The position numbers and the translations under genes were made by a program. The notes beneath the pieces are model-generated. The model was given only the letters and a program-made list of their open reading frames with translations. It made no database searches and had not been told where the DNA came from. From the NCBI GenBank assembly GCA_020796225.1, contig CM036758.1, positions 33,803,357 to 33,867,356 of the forward strand: a DNA stretch of 64,000 nt, given 5' to 3'. Shown here piece by piece: positions 21,255 to 31,589 of this stretch (the first letter of the stretch is position 1; the number at the start of each line of letters is the position of its first letter). The stretch comes from Arion vulgaris. Its lineage: Eukaryota > Mollusca > Gastropoda > Stylommatophora > Arionidae.

Positions 21255-21645
21255 ATGACCCACTTATTTTTTCAGCCCACCCACTCACTCACTTAATCCA
21301 CTCACTCACATAACATTCTCAATAAAATCACTCCACTCATTGAGCTCACTCACTTAATCCACTCACTCACTTAACATTCTCAATAAAATCACTCCCCTCA
21401 TTGAACTCACTCACTCAACCCACTCATTCAGCCAACTCACTCATTCTACTCACTCAACCTACTCATTCAGCCCACTCACTCATTCCACTCACTCAACCTA
21501 CTCATTCAGCCCACTCACTCATTCCACTCACTCAACCTACTCATTCAGCCCACTCACTTAACTCACTCGTGTAATCATTTATCTCACATTATAATATACT
21601 CACTCGCCCACAACACATACCCTCACTTGCTCACACACGTGATCA
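21255..21645 (+). repeat. CACT/CATT-rich tandem repeat
   Basis: ctcactcattccactcactc, aacctactcattcagcccac recurs with higher-order blocks, for example 21420-21545 holds three near-identical copies of about 44 bp. It starts about 120 bp downstream of the synaptotagmin stop, so it may be transcribed as 3' UTR. Confidence 0.9.
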
Positions 21646-21762
21646 TTAGGGAATAGACATATGTTCAATCTGTCACTCACACACACCTTCACTAGTTCAC
21701 ACACACTCAACCTCTTGTTCTGCATAATATCACCCGCACTTCGCCTACCACACAACCAAGTC

Positions 21763-22055
21763 CTAACTGAGGCTATACCACCTCGCCGGCATACTCTTCT
21801 CTATCAGAAGCTCCTGACAATTAATCCCCTCCTCAGAATCAGCCGGTAACCGTATGCGGCCAATGATCTCATCCACTCCAAGCTTGTTCTCGTGGTAGGC
21901 AGACACCTCCATCCTAACATTCTTGAGCTTCTCCCTTGGAACACTGAAGACCAGGGCCTCATTCCATGTCGGGGAGTTAGTGCCGTGTGCAGTTGATGTT
22001 TTCTTCTTTTTCATTTTCTTAATTCCAGATGTGATGCAAACTTTCATGAAGGGAT
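21763..22055 (-). CDS. Synaptotagmin-like protein, last exon (rest of C2B domain and stop)
   Basis: Acceptor attcacag precedes 22055. The exon is 293 nt: AT completing Asn, then 97 codons ending TAG at 21763-21765. It encodes NPFMKVCITSGIKKMKKKKT, then TNSPTWNEALVFSVP, IIGRIRLP and the end ARWYSLS. KKKKTS...T.NP.WNEA..F.VP and the closing W-x-x-L are C2B hallmarks; the polybasic KKMKKKK stretch is the usual phosphoinositide-binding strand. The Asp ligands for calcium are poorly kept: SDP is SNP and the D-x-D of the second loop is replaced by YHEN. A calcium-independent C2B is therefore likely (inference). The exon directly abuts a GA/CT array whose CT strand forms the polypyrimidine tract. 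Confidence 0.9.
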
Positions 22056-22061
22056 CTGTGA

Positions 22062-22800
22062 ATTAGAGAGAGAGAGAGAAATGAGATAACAACAAGAAAT
22101 AGAAAACAAGAGAGAGGAAACAAGAAACAGAGAGAAAAATAAGAAACATAGAGAAAAATAAAAGAGAGAAAAATAAGAAACATAGAGAAAATAAAGAGAG
22201 AAAAATAAGAAATAAAAAGAAAAATAAGAAACATAGAGAAAAATAAGAGAGAGAAAAATAAGAAACATAGAGAAAAATAAAGAAACAGAGAGAAAAATAA
22301 AGAAACAGAGAGAAAAATAAGAAACACAGAGAAAAATAAGAAACAGAGAAAAATAAAGAAACAGAGAGAAAAATAAGAGAGAGAAAAATAAGAGAGAGAA
22401 AAAAAAAGAAACAGAGAGAAAAATAAGAAACAGAGAAAAATAAAGAAACAGAGAGAAAAATAAGAGAGAGAAAAATAAGAGAGAGAAAAAAAAAGAAACA
22501 GAGAGAAAAATAAGAAACAGAGAGAAAAATAAGAGAGAGAAAAATAAAGAAACAGAGAGAAAAATAAGAAACAGAGAGAAAAATAAGAAACAGAGAGAAA
22601 ATAAGAGAGAAAAAAATAAGAAACATAGAGAAAATAAGAAACAGAGAGAAAATAAGAAACAGAGAGAAAATATGAAACAGAGAGAAAATAAGAGAGAGAA
22701 AATAAGAAATAGAGAGAAAATAAGAAACAGAGAGAAAATAAGAAACAGAGAGAAAAATAAGAAACAGAGAAAAAAATAAGAAACATAGAAAGAATAACTT
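22062..22800 (-). repeat. GA-rich array (gaaacagagagaaaaataa units) at the acceptor of the last synaptotagmin exon
   Basis: About 740 bp of 12- to 19-bp purine units. In the gene's sense the strand is C/T-rich and its end, tctctctctctctaattcacag, is the 3' splice site itself. The long S/F/L-rich ORFs over it are composition artefacts. Confidence 0.95.
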
Positions 22801-22819
22801 GAGAAAAACATCTTATATG

Positions 22820-23378
22820 GAAGATTTGTCAGCAAAATGAAGAATAACTAACGGAATCCATCATAAATGCATCACATCAAATCAAACAGTAGGACTAATG
22901 GCGCCAATTTTAAAATGCAAGTAGTCACTATGAAGACAAAAAGAGAATTGTTCAACACAATCTTTCTCCCAACATTATGCTATCAGTGCCAAACCTGGAC
23001 GTTGACATCAAACGATAGAAGATAACTAGTCACGACAGAGATGAAGTGTCTACGCAGATTGCTGAGAGTATCAGGAAGAGATCTATTAAGAAATGAAGAC
23101 ATCAGGAAAAAGTGAGTACAACATCAGTACTGAACTTCATCAAGAAACAACAAATTAAATGGTTCAGCCATGTAAGCAGATTACCAACAGATAGTGCGCC
23201 TCAAAGAACAATATTACTCCGATTCAGTGAATATAAGGCAAAAGACTGTCCACGCAAAAGGTGGACCTTAGAGAGAACAGAAGCGACGAAAAAAACACTG
23301 TTTACAAAGCGCACACAAAAGTTCGTTCTATAAATCTCTTCTTATCCTGTCGCTGTGAGGCAAAACACGAGACAAAAT
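22820..23378 (+). mobile_element. LINE-1-labelled fragment in the last synaptotagmin intron
   Basis: Contains the order known from siblings: MKCLRR.LRVSGRDLLRNED, then STTSVLNFIKKQQIKWFSHV, SRLPTDSAPQRTILLRFSEY and KDCPRKRWTLERTEATKKTL, ending cttcttatcctgtcgctgtg. This copy preserves the single-copy sequence acaatattactccgattcag, the apparent seed of the 29-bp array at 47-49.8 kb. Confidence 0.82.
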
Positions 23379-23379
23379 C

Positions 23380-23670
23380 TTTTTATTGAATTTTGCCCGG
23401 ACATCGGCTTTCCAGCTTGCTCTTCTCGATTATGAACTTCCAATGGTTCTTTATGTGCTCAATTTGAACACGGGCCATACATTTTATTGTCCGTCTTTGA
23501 TAGGACTAGAAACTCGATCTCACCTACACTGAGATAGGACTAGAAACTCGATCTCACCTACACTGAGATCAGGATCTCTGGAAAAATATCCCGATGGCTC
23601 CACGAGGGAGCGAACCGAGTACCATTGAAATGAGAGGCGATCACATAACCTCTACCCCACAGAGATCTCA
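23380..23670 (-). mobile_element. SINE family B copy
   Basis: - strand shows the ctctgtggggtagaggtta head at the right end and the gcccgggcaaaat-like end at the left. A block of about 38 bp (gataggactagaaactcgat, ctcacctacactga) is duplicated at 23505-23580. Confidence 0.82.
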
Positions 23671-24052
23671 TATAGAAAAGTAATCAAACAAGGTAAGTGA
23701 CAAAGCACAGAGATCTCATATAGAAAAGTAATCAAACAAGGTAAGTCACAAAGCACAGAGATCTCATACAGAAAAGTAATCAAACAAGGTAAGTCACAAA
23801 GCACAGAGATCTCATACAGAAAAGTAATCAAACAAGGTAAGTGACAAAAGCACAGAGATCTCATACAGAAAAGTAATCAAACAAGGTAAGTCACAAAGCA
23901 CAGAGATCTCATACAGAAAAGTAATCAAACAAGGTAAGTGACAAAAGCACAGAGATATCATACAGAAAAGTAATCAAACAAGGTAAGTCACAAAGCACAG
24001 AGATCTCATATAGAAAAGTAATCAAACAAGGTAAGTGACAAAAGCAAAAGTG
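23660..24052 (+). repeat. 48-49-bp tandem repeat, about 8 copies, next to a synaptotagmin donor
   Basis: cacagagatctcatacagaa, aagtaatcaaacaaggtaag, tgacaaag. The first unit begins exactly in the head of the SINE B at its left (ccacagaga), so the seed was a SINE-flank junction. Each unit carries aaggtaagt, a strong donor-like sequence, but antisense to the gene. The array ends about 14 bp from the real donor at 24065. Confidence 0.93.
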
Positions 24053-24065
24053 AGAAATTACTTAC

Positions 24066-24186
24066 TGATGTCTACTTTGCTGTCTCCCTGGAGTCGCAGG
24101 TTCCTGGCTCTGACCACAACAACGGTCAGTCTTTCAGCACTGGGCAAGTAGCTAATTGAGAACATTATGTCTCCAACGTCCTTCTG
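24066..24186 (-). CDS. Synaptotagmin-like protein, exon with start of C2B
   Basis: Encodes QKDVGDIMFSISYLPSAERL, then TVVVVRARNLRLQGDSKVDI. G.I.FS..YLP.A.RLTV.V..ARNL is the canonical first two strands of a synaptotagmin C2B domain. Acceptor ccccaaacag ends at 24187 (a second possible one, cagcag, would start the exon at 24183); the donor gtaagt begins at 24065. The exon starts in phase 0 and ends with one base (A), which joins AT of the last exon to give Asn in ISNPF. The first calcium loop lacks the usual Asp (RLQGDS). Confidence 0.9.
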
Positions 24187-24295
24187 CTGTTTGGGGACGA
24201 TACGAAATAATGTCAGACCCGTTGTGTGAGATTTATGTATGCTTTTAATTATGTTGTGCATGCCTGTTTTATATGTGTGTTTTATTTTTGTTTTT

Positions 24296-25350
24296 AACTA
24301 ACTACTAATTGCTTTAACTACTTGACTACACCAACTCTCTAACTACTTGACTACACCAACTTTCTAACTACTTGACTACACCAACTCTCTAACTACTTGA
24401 CAACACCAACTCTCTAACTACTTGATTACACCAACTCTCTAACTACTTGACTACACCAACTCTCTAACTACTTGACAACACCAACTCTCTAACTACTTGA
24501 CAACACCAACTCTCTAACTACTTGACAACACCATCTCTCTAACTACTTGACTACACCAACTTTCTAACTACTATTTGCTTTAACTACTTGATTACACCAA
24601 CTTTCTAACTATTTGACTACACCAACTCTCTAACTACTTGACCACACCAACTCTCTAACTACTTGACCACACCAACTCTCTAACTACTTGACAATACCAA
24701 CTCTCTAACTACTTGACTACACCAACTCTCACACCTACTTGACTACACCAACTTTCTAACTACTTGACTACACCAACTCTCTAACTACTTGATTACACCA
24801 ACTCTTTAACTACTTGACAACACCAACTTTCTAACTACTTGACAACACCAACTTTCTAACTACTTGACTACACCAACTCTCTAACTACATGACCACACCA
24901 ACTCTCTAACTACTTGACAATACCAACTCTCTAACTACTTAACTACACCAACTTTCTAACTACTTGACTACACCAACTTTCTAACTACTTGACTACACCA
25001 ACTCTCTAACTACTTGACAATACCAACTCTCTAACTACTTGACAATACCAACTCTCTAACTACTTGACTACACCAACTCTCTAACTACTTGACTACACCA
25101 ACTCTCTAACTACTTGACAATACCAACTCTCTAACTACTTGACAATACCAACTCTCTAACTACTTGACTACACCAACTTTCTAACTACTTGACTACACCA
25201 ACTCTCTAACTACTTGACTACACCAACTCTCTATCTACTTGACTACACCAACTTTCTAACTACTTGACTACACCAACTCTCTAACTACTTGACTACACCA
25301 ACTCTCTAACTACTTGACTACACCAACTCTCTAACTACTTGACTACACTT
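24296..25350 (+). repeat. 25-bp tandem repeat, about 42 copies
   Basis: ctaactacttgactacacca, actct, with variants gacaacacc, gacaatacc, gaccacacc and ctttc for ctctc. It fills the intron between the C2A exon and the C2B-start exon. There are no spacers, so it is not a CRISPR. Confidence 0.96.
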
Positions 25351-25354
25351 CTTC

Positions 25355-25612
25355 ATCTTTGCGTTCGTTCTTTACGACCAATTTTAATCACTCTTTGTGA
25401 TATGATTTGATCTTTGCCAAGAACGTCTATACGTTGCACATTGGTTTGGTAGGCCCTAAACGCACAGACTTCTACACGTTTAGGACATGTGCATCCGATT
25501 TCAGCCAAACCTCCTTAGTCGCCTCTTACGACATGCGTGGCAGGTAACAGTGGTTCTATTCTTTACACCCCAAATTTGGGCCCCGGTAACCACTTGGGCG
25601 ACTCGACTACAC
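25355..25612 (-). mobile_element. Variant of SINE family A
   Basis: Shares gcctcttacgacatgcgtgg, caggtaacagtggttctatt and ccccggtaaccacttggg with 55.0-55.25 kb. On the - strand gtcgtaagaggcgactaagg is the family A core, but the right half (caacgtatagacgttcttgg) differs. I treat it as subfamily A'. Confidence 0.7.
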
Positions 25613-25838
25613 TAACTCTCTAACTACTTAATTACTCTAAATCTTCAACCACATCATCACGTCAGCTCTCTAAACTCTCCATAACACTAGCACGCCAATC
25701 TCTTCAACGTGCCATATTTTTTTAATCAATCGATTACCTCAACACACAACATATACATATACATATATGCAAGATAATAGAGTAACATTCACAACATAAG
25801 CAGTTCACAAGAAAGAAGACATTTCTGTCGATACTCAC

Positions 25839-26267
25839 GTGCTTTGGTTTATCGTATGGTAATATGGACCTCCAAAGATCGAGTTGTTTGCTGAGGTCCA
25901 CATCTCCCAAAGGAATCCTCACACATCCTATACACTCATCCTTAGAAAATTGATCATACTCATAAAGTGAGACTTCTAATGTGGAATTTACGATCTCCTC
26001 ATTACTCATCTCAAAAATGAACTCTTCTTCGAATATTGGATTTAATGTTTTTCGATGAATTCGACATTGAGCAGAGATACGCTGATCCGGAAACAGCGTC
26101 AATCGACAGTAGGGGTTAGCTGTACCATCGGGGTCTCGTGGAAGAAGGTTGTGAGCTCGGATTAAGTTGACTGTTAGGATGTTTGTTTCTGAGTTATGTT
26201 CCAGGCTGATGTGGATTGTTCCTTGGCTTTCTTCTTCTATTGAGGTCACGCTTGCTTGCCGAACTAA
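25839..26267 (-). CDS. Synaptotagmin-like protein, C2A exon
   Basis: 429 nt, phase 0 at both ends, between acceptor ttccattgcag (26268) and donor gtgagt (25838). Encodes LVRQASVTSIEEESQGTIHI, SLEHNSETNILTVNLIRAHN, LLPRDPDGTANPYCRLTLFP, then KTLNPIFEEEFIFEMS, LEVSLYEYDQFSKDECIG and VRIPLGDVDLSKQLDLWRSI. This is a complete C2A domain in the synaptotagmin order: G.I..SLE....L.V..I.A..L..D..G..NPY....L.PD, K.LNP.F.E.F.F, L...L..YD.FS.D..IG...IPL. Calcium ligands: one Asp in PRD remains, SDP is NPY, and the second loop is EYDQFSKDE. Synaptotagmins are membrane-anchored vesicle proteins acting in exocytosis. Subfamily cannot be set without a tree; a family with reduced calcium binding is likely. 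Confidence 0.93.
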
Positions 26268-26324
26268 CTGCAATGGAATACGAGATAAATCAGAATAGCA
26301 ATATGCAAGAAATTTGACACATTG

Positions 26325-26765
26325 ATTAATTGATTTATTTATTGATTGATTTAGAGGACCATAATTATTGCACTTCCATGGGTAACCATGTGTGCTCCTA
26401 TCTCTTCCTTACATAGGAAGATCTCAGCTGCAGTGTCCGAGCTCCGTAGCACCGGCGAGAGTGCATGATGTCATTTTGAAGATGATGAAAATATTTTGTA
26501 GGAATGTTATTTTTAATCTTTCTAATTAATTTTGCACGGGCGGCAGCTTTCCAGCTTTCCTTTTCTCGACTTTTAACTGCCAAGGTTTCTTTTCCGTGCT
26601 CAAATTGTGCAAAGACCCTTGTGCCTTTCAGCGTTAATGGTATGCGAAGATGTCTAGCAAGTGCTTTCGAGTTCGCCACGTATATGTTTTTTTCCGACCA
26701 TTGACCTCGATACCATTGTATATGCATAGTAGATTTCGTTGTGGGTGCACTGTTGAACGGCATTC
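26325..26765 (-). mobile_element. SINE family B copy, 5' side of the C2A exon
   Basis: Left end has the aatc-type tail (ttgattgatttatttattg), then gcacttccatgggtaaccat, taggaagatctcagctgc, gggcggcagctttccagc. It lies about 60 bp upstream of the C2A acceptor. The head is diverged. Confidence 0.75.
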
Positions 26766-26785
26766 GTAATACTAGATCGAACTAA

Positions 26786-26947
26786 TTGGTTTCTTGTTTC
26801 TAAATATGCTATAGCACTGGCGTTGTTTCTAAATATGCTATAGCACTGGCGTTGTTTCTAAATATGCTATAGCACTGGCGTTGTTTCTAAATATGCTATA
26901 GCACTGGCGTTGTTTCTAAATATGCTATAGCACTGGCGTTGTTTCTC
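26786..26947 (+). repeat. 29-bp tandem repeat, 5 copies
   Basis: gtttctaaatatgctatagc, actggcgtt repeated five times, almost identical. Unrelated to the 29-bp array at 47 kb. Confidence 0.96.
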
Positions 26948-26949
26948 TC

Positions 26950-27535
26950 TCTCTCTTTATTTTTATCTTTCTTTCTTGCCTTTTCGACCCCGGTTGGAGC
27001 ATAGGCCCCAACTAGCTCGTGTTCACGGTTTGTTAGATTTTGTATATACATTTTAAAAATCGGATAAGGTAGCTAGCCATAAACCGAACCAGTAGCGTAC
27101 GGTAGAATACTGGCTATATTAATCAGGCAATCTGTGGTTGAACATGACTAAAGAAATAGAAAGTAAGTTGAATGTATTTGAAAATAGATATCTGTCAACA
27201 ATAATGAACATAAAATGGAATATATTTGAAAATAGATGTCTGCCAACAATAATGAACATAAAATGGAATGAATTCAGCAGAAGGAAGGGATGCAATCAGA
27301 GGAATGTCTGGTCAACCACTAGTATTGTCTCTATTGTCTATTCCCAGGTGGAAGATGTAGTTGGCTGTCCACTCTTGTCGTTAAGCGTAGGGATGGACGC
27401 TTTAATTTGCGTTCTAGGGCCAGATGAGTCGCCCTTGTTGTGTTGTATGAGTAACAAAGAGAAAATGGAGATATGTTGGGCCTACCTTGAGAAGAAATGA
27501 TCAAAGAATACCAAAGCATGCATTGAAGTGGGAGG
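26950..27535. other. Intron sequence without a recognised gene
   Basis: 27160-27265 holds two similar 50-bp blocks (gaatgtatttgaaaatagat / gaatatatttgaaaatagat, ..caacaataatgaacataaaa). The short ORF at 27138 does not resemble a known family. Confidence 0.4.
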
Positions 27536-27539
27536 AAAA

Positions 27540-27700
27540 GGGTTCAAGAAAGAGAAGACGCCCAAAGAGAAACCCTGAAACGAACTTTATTGAAAGAGGC
27601 TAGAAATATCGGACTCAATACCATTGAAGAGATTGCGCGAGTTGCCCAGGACAGAGCGGTATGGAGAAATTACTTGCATACCTTATGTAGCATAACGATA
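27540..27700 (+). mobile_element. LINE C-terminal scrap
   Basis: Reads ..REETLKRTLLKEARNIGLNT, IEEIARVAQDRAVWR, the closing pattern of several animal LINEs (T.EKE.R..G.TW.E....AQDR..WR). It runs into a TA microsatellite. Confidence 0.7.
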
Positions 27701-27706
27701 CTAGAG

Positions 27707-27708
<2 letters not shown>

Positions 27709-27742
<34 letters not shown>
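27709..27742. repeat. (TA)n microsatellite
   Basis: About 17 uninterrupted at dinucleotides directly after the LINE scrap, at the place where these LINEs end. This suggests a LINE 3' tail origin. Confidence 0.95.
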
Positions 27743-27744
<2 letters not shown>

Positions 27745-28920
27745 CGCTGTTATAGATCCAAAGAGCAAATAGTGAACTTTATAGTTAAACCATCATGCAT
27801 TAATAATAAGGGGAGACGATGCTATTCAATATTTTCATTCTTTTTTAACGTTGTAATATCTTTGTCAAAGTCTATATGTTGTGTTCTGTGACATTCATTA
27901 CTTTTGTTGTATCGTTTGCTCGCTAAAGACCTTTTTTGGTCGAAACGTTGCTGTATATTGTCATTATTTTTCTATTTTGTAAAACTACAGTACTTTGTTA
28001 TTACGTGTTTCGCTATTCTACATAGTTTTACTCTCCATCTATATTGAGATTAATTATAAGGGGAGACAATGCTATTCAATAACATATGATGACGTCACAT
28101 TATATTTATAAATAACTAATACCAAAGAACAGTAACTCTAAAGAAATGACAACAGGATACGTAAACACAGCAAAGTTCGCGCATGCATAGTAAATAGCTA
28201 GTCTTTATTCACTAAGGCTTGCAGCTTTTTTAAAGTAATGAACGTCTGGCTTGTGTTGTTGTTGTTGTTCTGATCACGTCACCAACCACATGTTGTGTCT
28301 AGCTCCGCCGTAGTCGCTACTGGAAATATGCAGGAATGTATTCGGTTTTAGATGCACTGTCTTGCTTATAACAAGAGGTATCAGCCAACGGTGACATCCA
28401 AGACTAACCGGTTGCAGCAATTCGATACCGATTTACCAAGAAACTGAACCGCCCATCATCCACTAAAAGATACGCCTCATCTATACATCATCCCAGAATG
28501 CCTCGCAAAATCGAGTACACATACCCTAACCAATCGAAAGCGTTAGTTTTCTATGGGAACTTCCTTGTCTAAATTTAGCATATCGATTATTATATGACCT
28601 CATTTCGTTTCGTAAACAACGGATAAATCAGATCACCCCTTGCATTCAATACACAATATATCTCTCCCTCCGGTACCTTGGTAGCTTAGCTGATCTCGAC
28701 GATCATGTCTCGTCACAATTTGAGGTCTATAAAATTTCTCTTCCGCCTTCTTTACCCCCCTTGTTAGCATTTTATCGCTGTTTACAGCTGGGTCGCAACA
28801 TTTGTACATTTCTGTACAATACAGTAGTTGTCAACATATAGATCAGAATATTAATAGCATGCATATTCCAAGCGGCAAAGTATGGGTGTGAAGGACATTT
28901 AATGAAAAGCACTGGAAAGT
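27743..28920. other. Intron sequence with a 250-bp-spaced direct repeat
   Basis: aaggggagacgatgctattc at 27808 and aaggggagacaatgctattc at 28058 are near-identical and flank about 220 bp, which could be an insertion with long flanks or a local duplication. A small stem gacc-t6-ggtc followed by gaaacg lies near 27930. 28820-28900 carries a small LINE-2 piece (cagaatattaatagcatgca). The rest is unassigned. Confidence 0.45.
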
Positions 28921-28924
28921 AAAG

Positions 28925-29535
28925 GCGGCCGTGTGCCGACGGTTAATGAAAAATATGGGCCTAACAATATACTTCGTGTTATGAAAAAAGGCTTCCTACC
29001 AACCTACTTACCAACCTACTTACCAACCTACTTACCAACCTACTTACCAACCTACTTACCAACCTACTTACCAACCTACTTACCAACCTACTTACCAACC
29101 TACTTATCAACCTACTTACCAACCTACCTACGTACCAACCTACCTACTTACCAACCTACTTACCAACCTACTTACCAACCTACTTACCAACCTACCTACC
29201 AACCTACTTACCAACCTACCAAAACCTGCCCACGAACCTGCCTGCCTGCCAACCTACCTGCGTCCAAGCCTACCTGCTTACCAGCCTGCTTACCAACCTC
29301 CTCCAACCTACTTCCAACCTGCCTACCAACCTACCTAAACCTACCCACGAACCTACCTACCTACCAACCTACCTAACAACCTACCTATCAATCTGCCTAC
29401 CAACCTACCTAACAACCTACCTACCAACCTACCTACAAACCTACCCACCAACCTATCTACCTACCAATCTGCCTACCAACCTACCTACCTACCAACCTAC
29501 CAACCTAGCTACCAACCTACCTACCAAACACACAC
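28925..29535 (+). repeat. SINE C 3' fragment running into a (CCAACCTACTTA)n array
   Basis: 28925-28995 is the end of family C (gtgtgccgacggttaatgaa, cgtgttatgaaaaaaggctt). From the final ttcctaccaa the 12-bp unit ccaacctactta expands for about 540 bp, first exact and later degenerate, ending in cacacacaca. The ORF of PTYL repeats is an artefact. Confidence 0.93.
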
Positions 29536-30014
29536 ACACACATACACATAAATCTCTTTTGTTCCTCCGCACAAAAATTTCTCAAGAAAACAATCCTCCC
29601 AGCCATCTTCTCCTCACACTCCCTCCCCTCTCGTCATAAAGACAATCACACAATCATATCTTTCACTTGTCTGGTCACGTAAGGTTCCGATGTCTGGTCT
29701 ATTAATCAACCGTCTTAAGAAATTACGCCGCCAATCAGAAATATAGGTCATATGAGACTAAATCAGAGCTCTGTTACATCAATATCTGTACTTCATTCAA
29801 TCAATCAAGCGCCACCTTGCCTGCAGGCTTAGGCGATCATGTCACTACACAATTTTCTCTATTTTGTTCCTTAGTACAATTTATGAAGTCAGATGTCGGT
29901 TTCTTGTCAAACCACTTCGTTTTCGTTTTCGTTCTCTTGGTATGTTCTTCTTCTTCTTCTAACGATCGATATCGACCACTTGTTAACCCGATCTTTGTGA
30001 TTTATATCTAATCT
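29536..30014. other. Intron sequence with small repeat scraps
   Basis: 29800-29860 is the end of LINE-3 antisense (ccttgcctgcaggcttaggc, gatcatgtcactacacaa). 29945-30010 resembles the SINE A tail region antisense (cttcttcttctaacgatcga, tatcgaccacttgttaaccc). Otherwise nothing recognised. Confidence 0.5.
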
Positions 30015-30300
30015 CTCTCTCGATCCCCGCCTAGACTGATGAACCAGATTTTATCATGAATGCTACCGTGGTTTTAAAGGACTCCGTTCCTCTGTACAGC
30101 TTCTCGCGCAGCTCTGTGTTTTAGGGTCAGGTTTCTTTAGTTAGTCCTGCTATCAAATGGCAATCTTGCAGTATGTGCTCTGTCGTCATGTCCGCCTTTT
30201 CGCAGGGGCACAGGCTAGTTATGCCAATTTTGAATTTGTTAAACATGTGGACGCGAAGTTTATTGTGGCCGGTACGTAGGCGAAATATAGCAGCTTGATA
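30015..30300 (-). mobile_element. LINE-5 C-terminus with single-copy form of the 96-bp repeat
   Basis: - strand reads AAIFRLRTGHNKLRVHMFNK, then LCPCEKADMTTEHILQDCHL, ..ETXP.NTELREKLYRGTE and SFKTTVAFMIKSG. It is collinear with 32.49-35.15 kb but has one copy where that locus has about 26. The Trp codon before Pro is TGA here as well. Confidence 0.85.
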
Positions 30301-30500
30301 TATGATATGAGCCTAAGAGCAATTATACGTTGGTCCAGTTATGCGTCTACAAATAGGCCAGCACATGCGATTTCTGCGACGCTTTTTATTTACTAGGGTA
30401 GCTTCTCTAGGCCCATACCTCAGTCGCCTCTTACGACATGCCTTGTAGGTCGCAGCGTTACTATTCTTTGCTCCCCATGCGAGGCCCGGCAACACACAGG
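30300..30500 (-). mobile_element. SINE family A copy, 5' two thirds
   Basis: gcctcttacgacatgccttg, taggtcgcagcgttactatt, ctttgctccccatgcgaggc and tatgcgtctacaaataggcc read as family A on the - strand. It lies head-to-end with the LINE-5 copy. Confidence 0.82.
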
Positions 30501-30609
30501 CTATAAGAATTCAGTCGTAGTCATGGCGCTTAATGAGATATATACGCTAATAAGATTAATGAAAATAGTGAAGAGAGAACAGACATATAGAAATAACGAC
30601 AGGGTGTCT

Positions 30610-31318
30610 ACAGGAGGACAAAACCCTTGAACAGAGAAAAACTGCAGTAGACTGGAAGACAAAACCCTTGAACAGAGAAAAACTGCAGTATACTGGAAGA
30701 CAAAACCCTCAAACAGAGAAAAACTGCAGTAGACTGGAAGACAAAACCCTCATACAGAGAAAATCTGCAGTAGACTGGAAGATAAAACCCTCAAACAGAT
30801 AAAATCTGCAGTAGATTGGAAGATAAAACCCTCAAACAGATAAAATCTGCAGTAGACTGGAAGACAAAACCCTCATATAGAGAAAATATGCAGTAGACTG
30901 GAAGACAAAACCCCCAAACAGAGATAATCTACAGTAGACTGGAAGATAAACATTGGATATTATTCTAGAGAAGACAGAAGGACTGCAGTAGACTGGAAGA
31001 TAAACATTGGATATTATTCTAGAAAAGACAGAAGGACTGCAGTAGACTGGAAGATAAACATTTGATATTTTTCTAGAAAAGACAGGAGAGCTGTAGTAGA
31101 CTGGAAGATAAACATTTGATATTATTCTAGAAAAGACAGGAGAGCTGTAGTAGACTGGAAGATAAACATTGGATATTATTCTAGAAAAGACAGAAGGACT
31201 GCAGTAGACTGGAAGATAAACATTTGATATTATTCTAGAAAAGACAGAAGGACTGCAGTAGACTGGAAGATAAACATTTGATATTATTCTAGAAAAGACA
31301 GGAGAGCTGCAGAAGCTC
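30610..31318 (+). repeat. Two adjoining minisatellites, about 41 bp then about 54 bp
   Basis: 30610-30955: ctgcagtagactggaagaca, aaaccctcaaacagagaaaa, about 8 units. 30950-31318: the same gcagtagactggaagata start fused to a new 3' part (aacattggatattattctag, aaaagacagaagga), about 7 units. The two arrays share their first 20 bp, so the second arose by unit replacement. Confidence 0.93.
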
Positions 31319-31548
31319 TTAGGCTAGTGGTCATGGTTCAATTTCACACTGGGCGTGGAATATTTATTTCTTACCGTAACGGTTTTCCGGTCGACACAGC
31401 CTCAATTGGGTACGAGAAAAATCCCTGGGAAGTAAAGACGGTCGGAGTGATCTTGAACACCTCACTCATCGTGTGCCGACGGTCAATTAAAAATACGGGC
31501 CGAACACCGTATTACGCAATAAACCACGTAATATAAAAAGGGTTCTTT
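31316..31548 (+). mobile_element. SINE family C copy
   Basis: gttcaatttcacactgggcg, gtaacggttttccggtcgac, ctcaattgggtacgag, gtgtgccgacggtcaattaa, ccacgtaatataaaaagggt. Head is truncated and decayed. Confidence 0.82.
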
Positions 31549-31589
31549 TGCTCGTTTTTATGGAAAAGGCTTCCTTAAAGACCTAAGCA

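Noticed and set aside
22019..22835. 255- and 263-aa hydrophobic ORFs (membrane protein?)
   Set aside because: Phe/Leu/Ser runs come from the CT strand of the GA-rich array next to the synaptotagmin exon.
27138..27500. 120-aa ORF
   Set aside because: Begins with a small duplicated block and shows no domain; no supporting splice sites were seen.
27925..27960. Hammerhead ribozyme
   Set aside because: A stem gacc/ggtc followed by gaaac looks like stem II and its GAAA, but the CUGANGA core is not present intact and stems I and III could not be drawn.
28933..29376. 147-aa PTYL-repeat ORF
   Set aside because: 12-bp repeat artefact that starts within a SINE C end.
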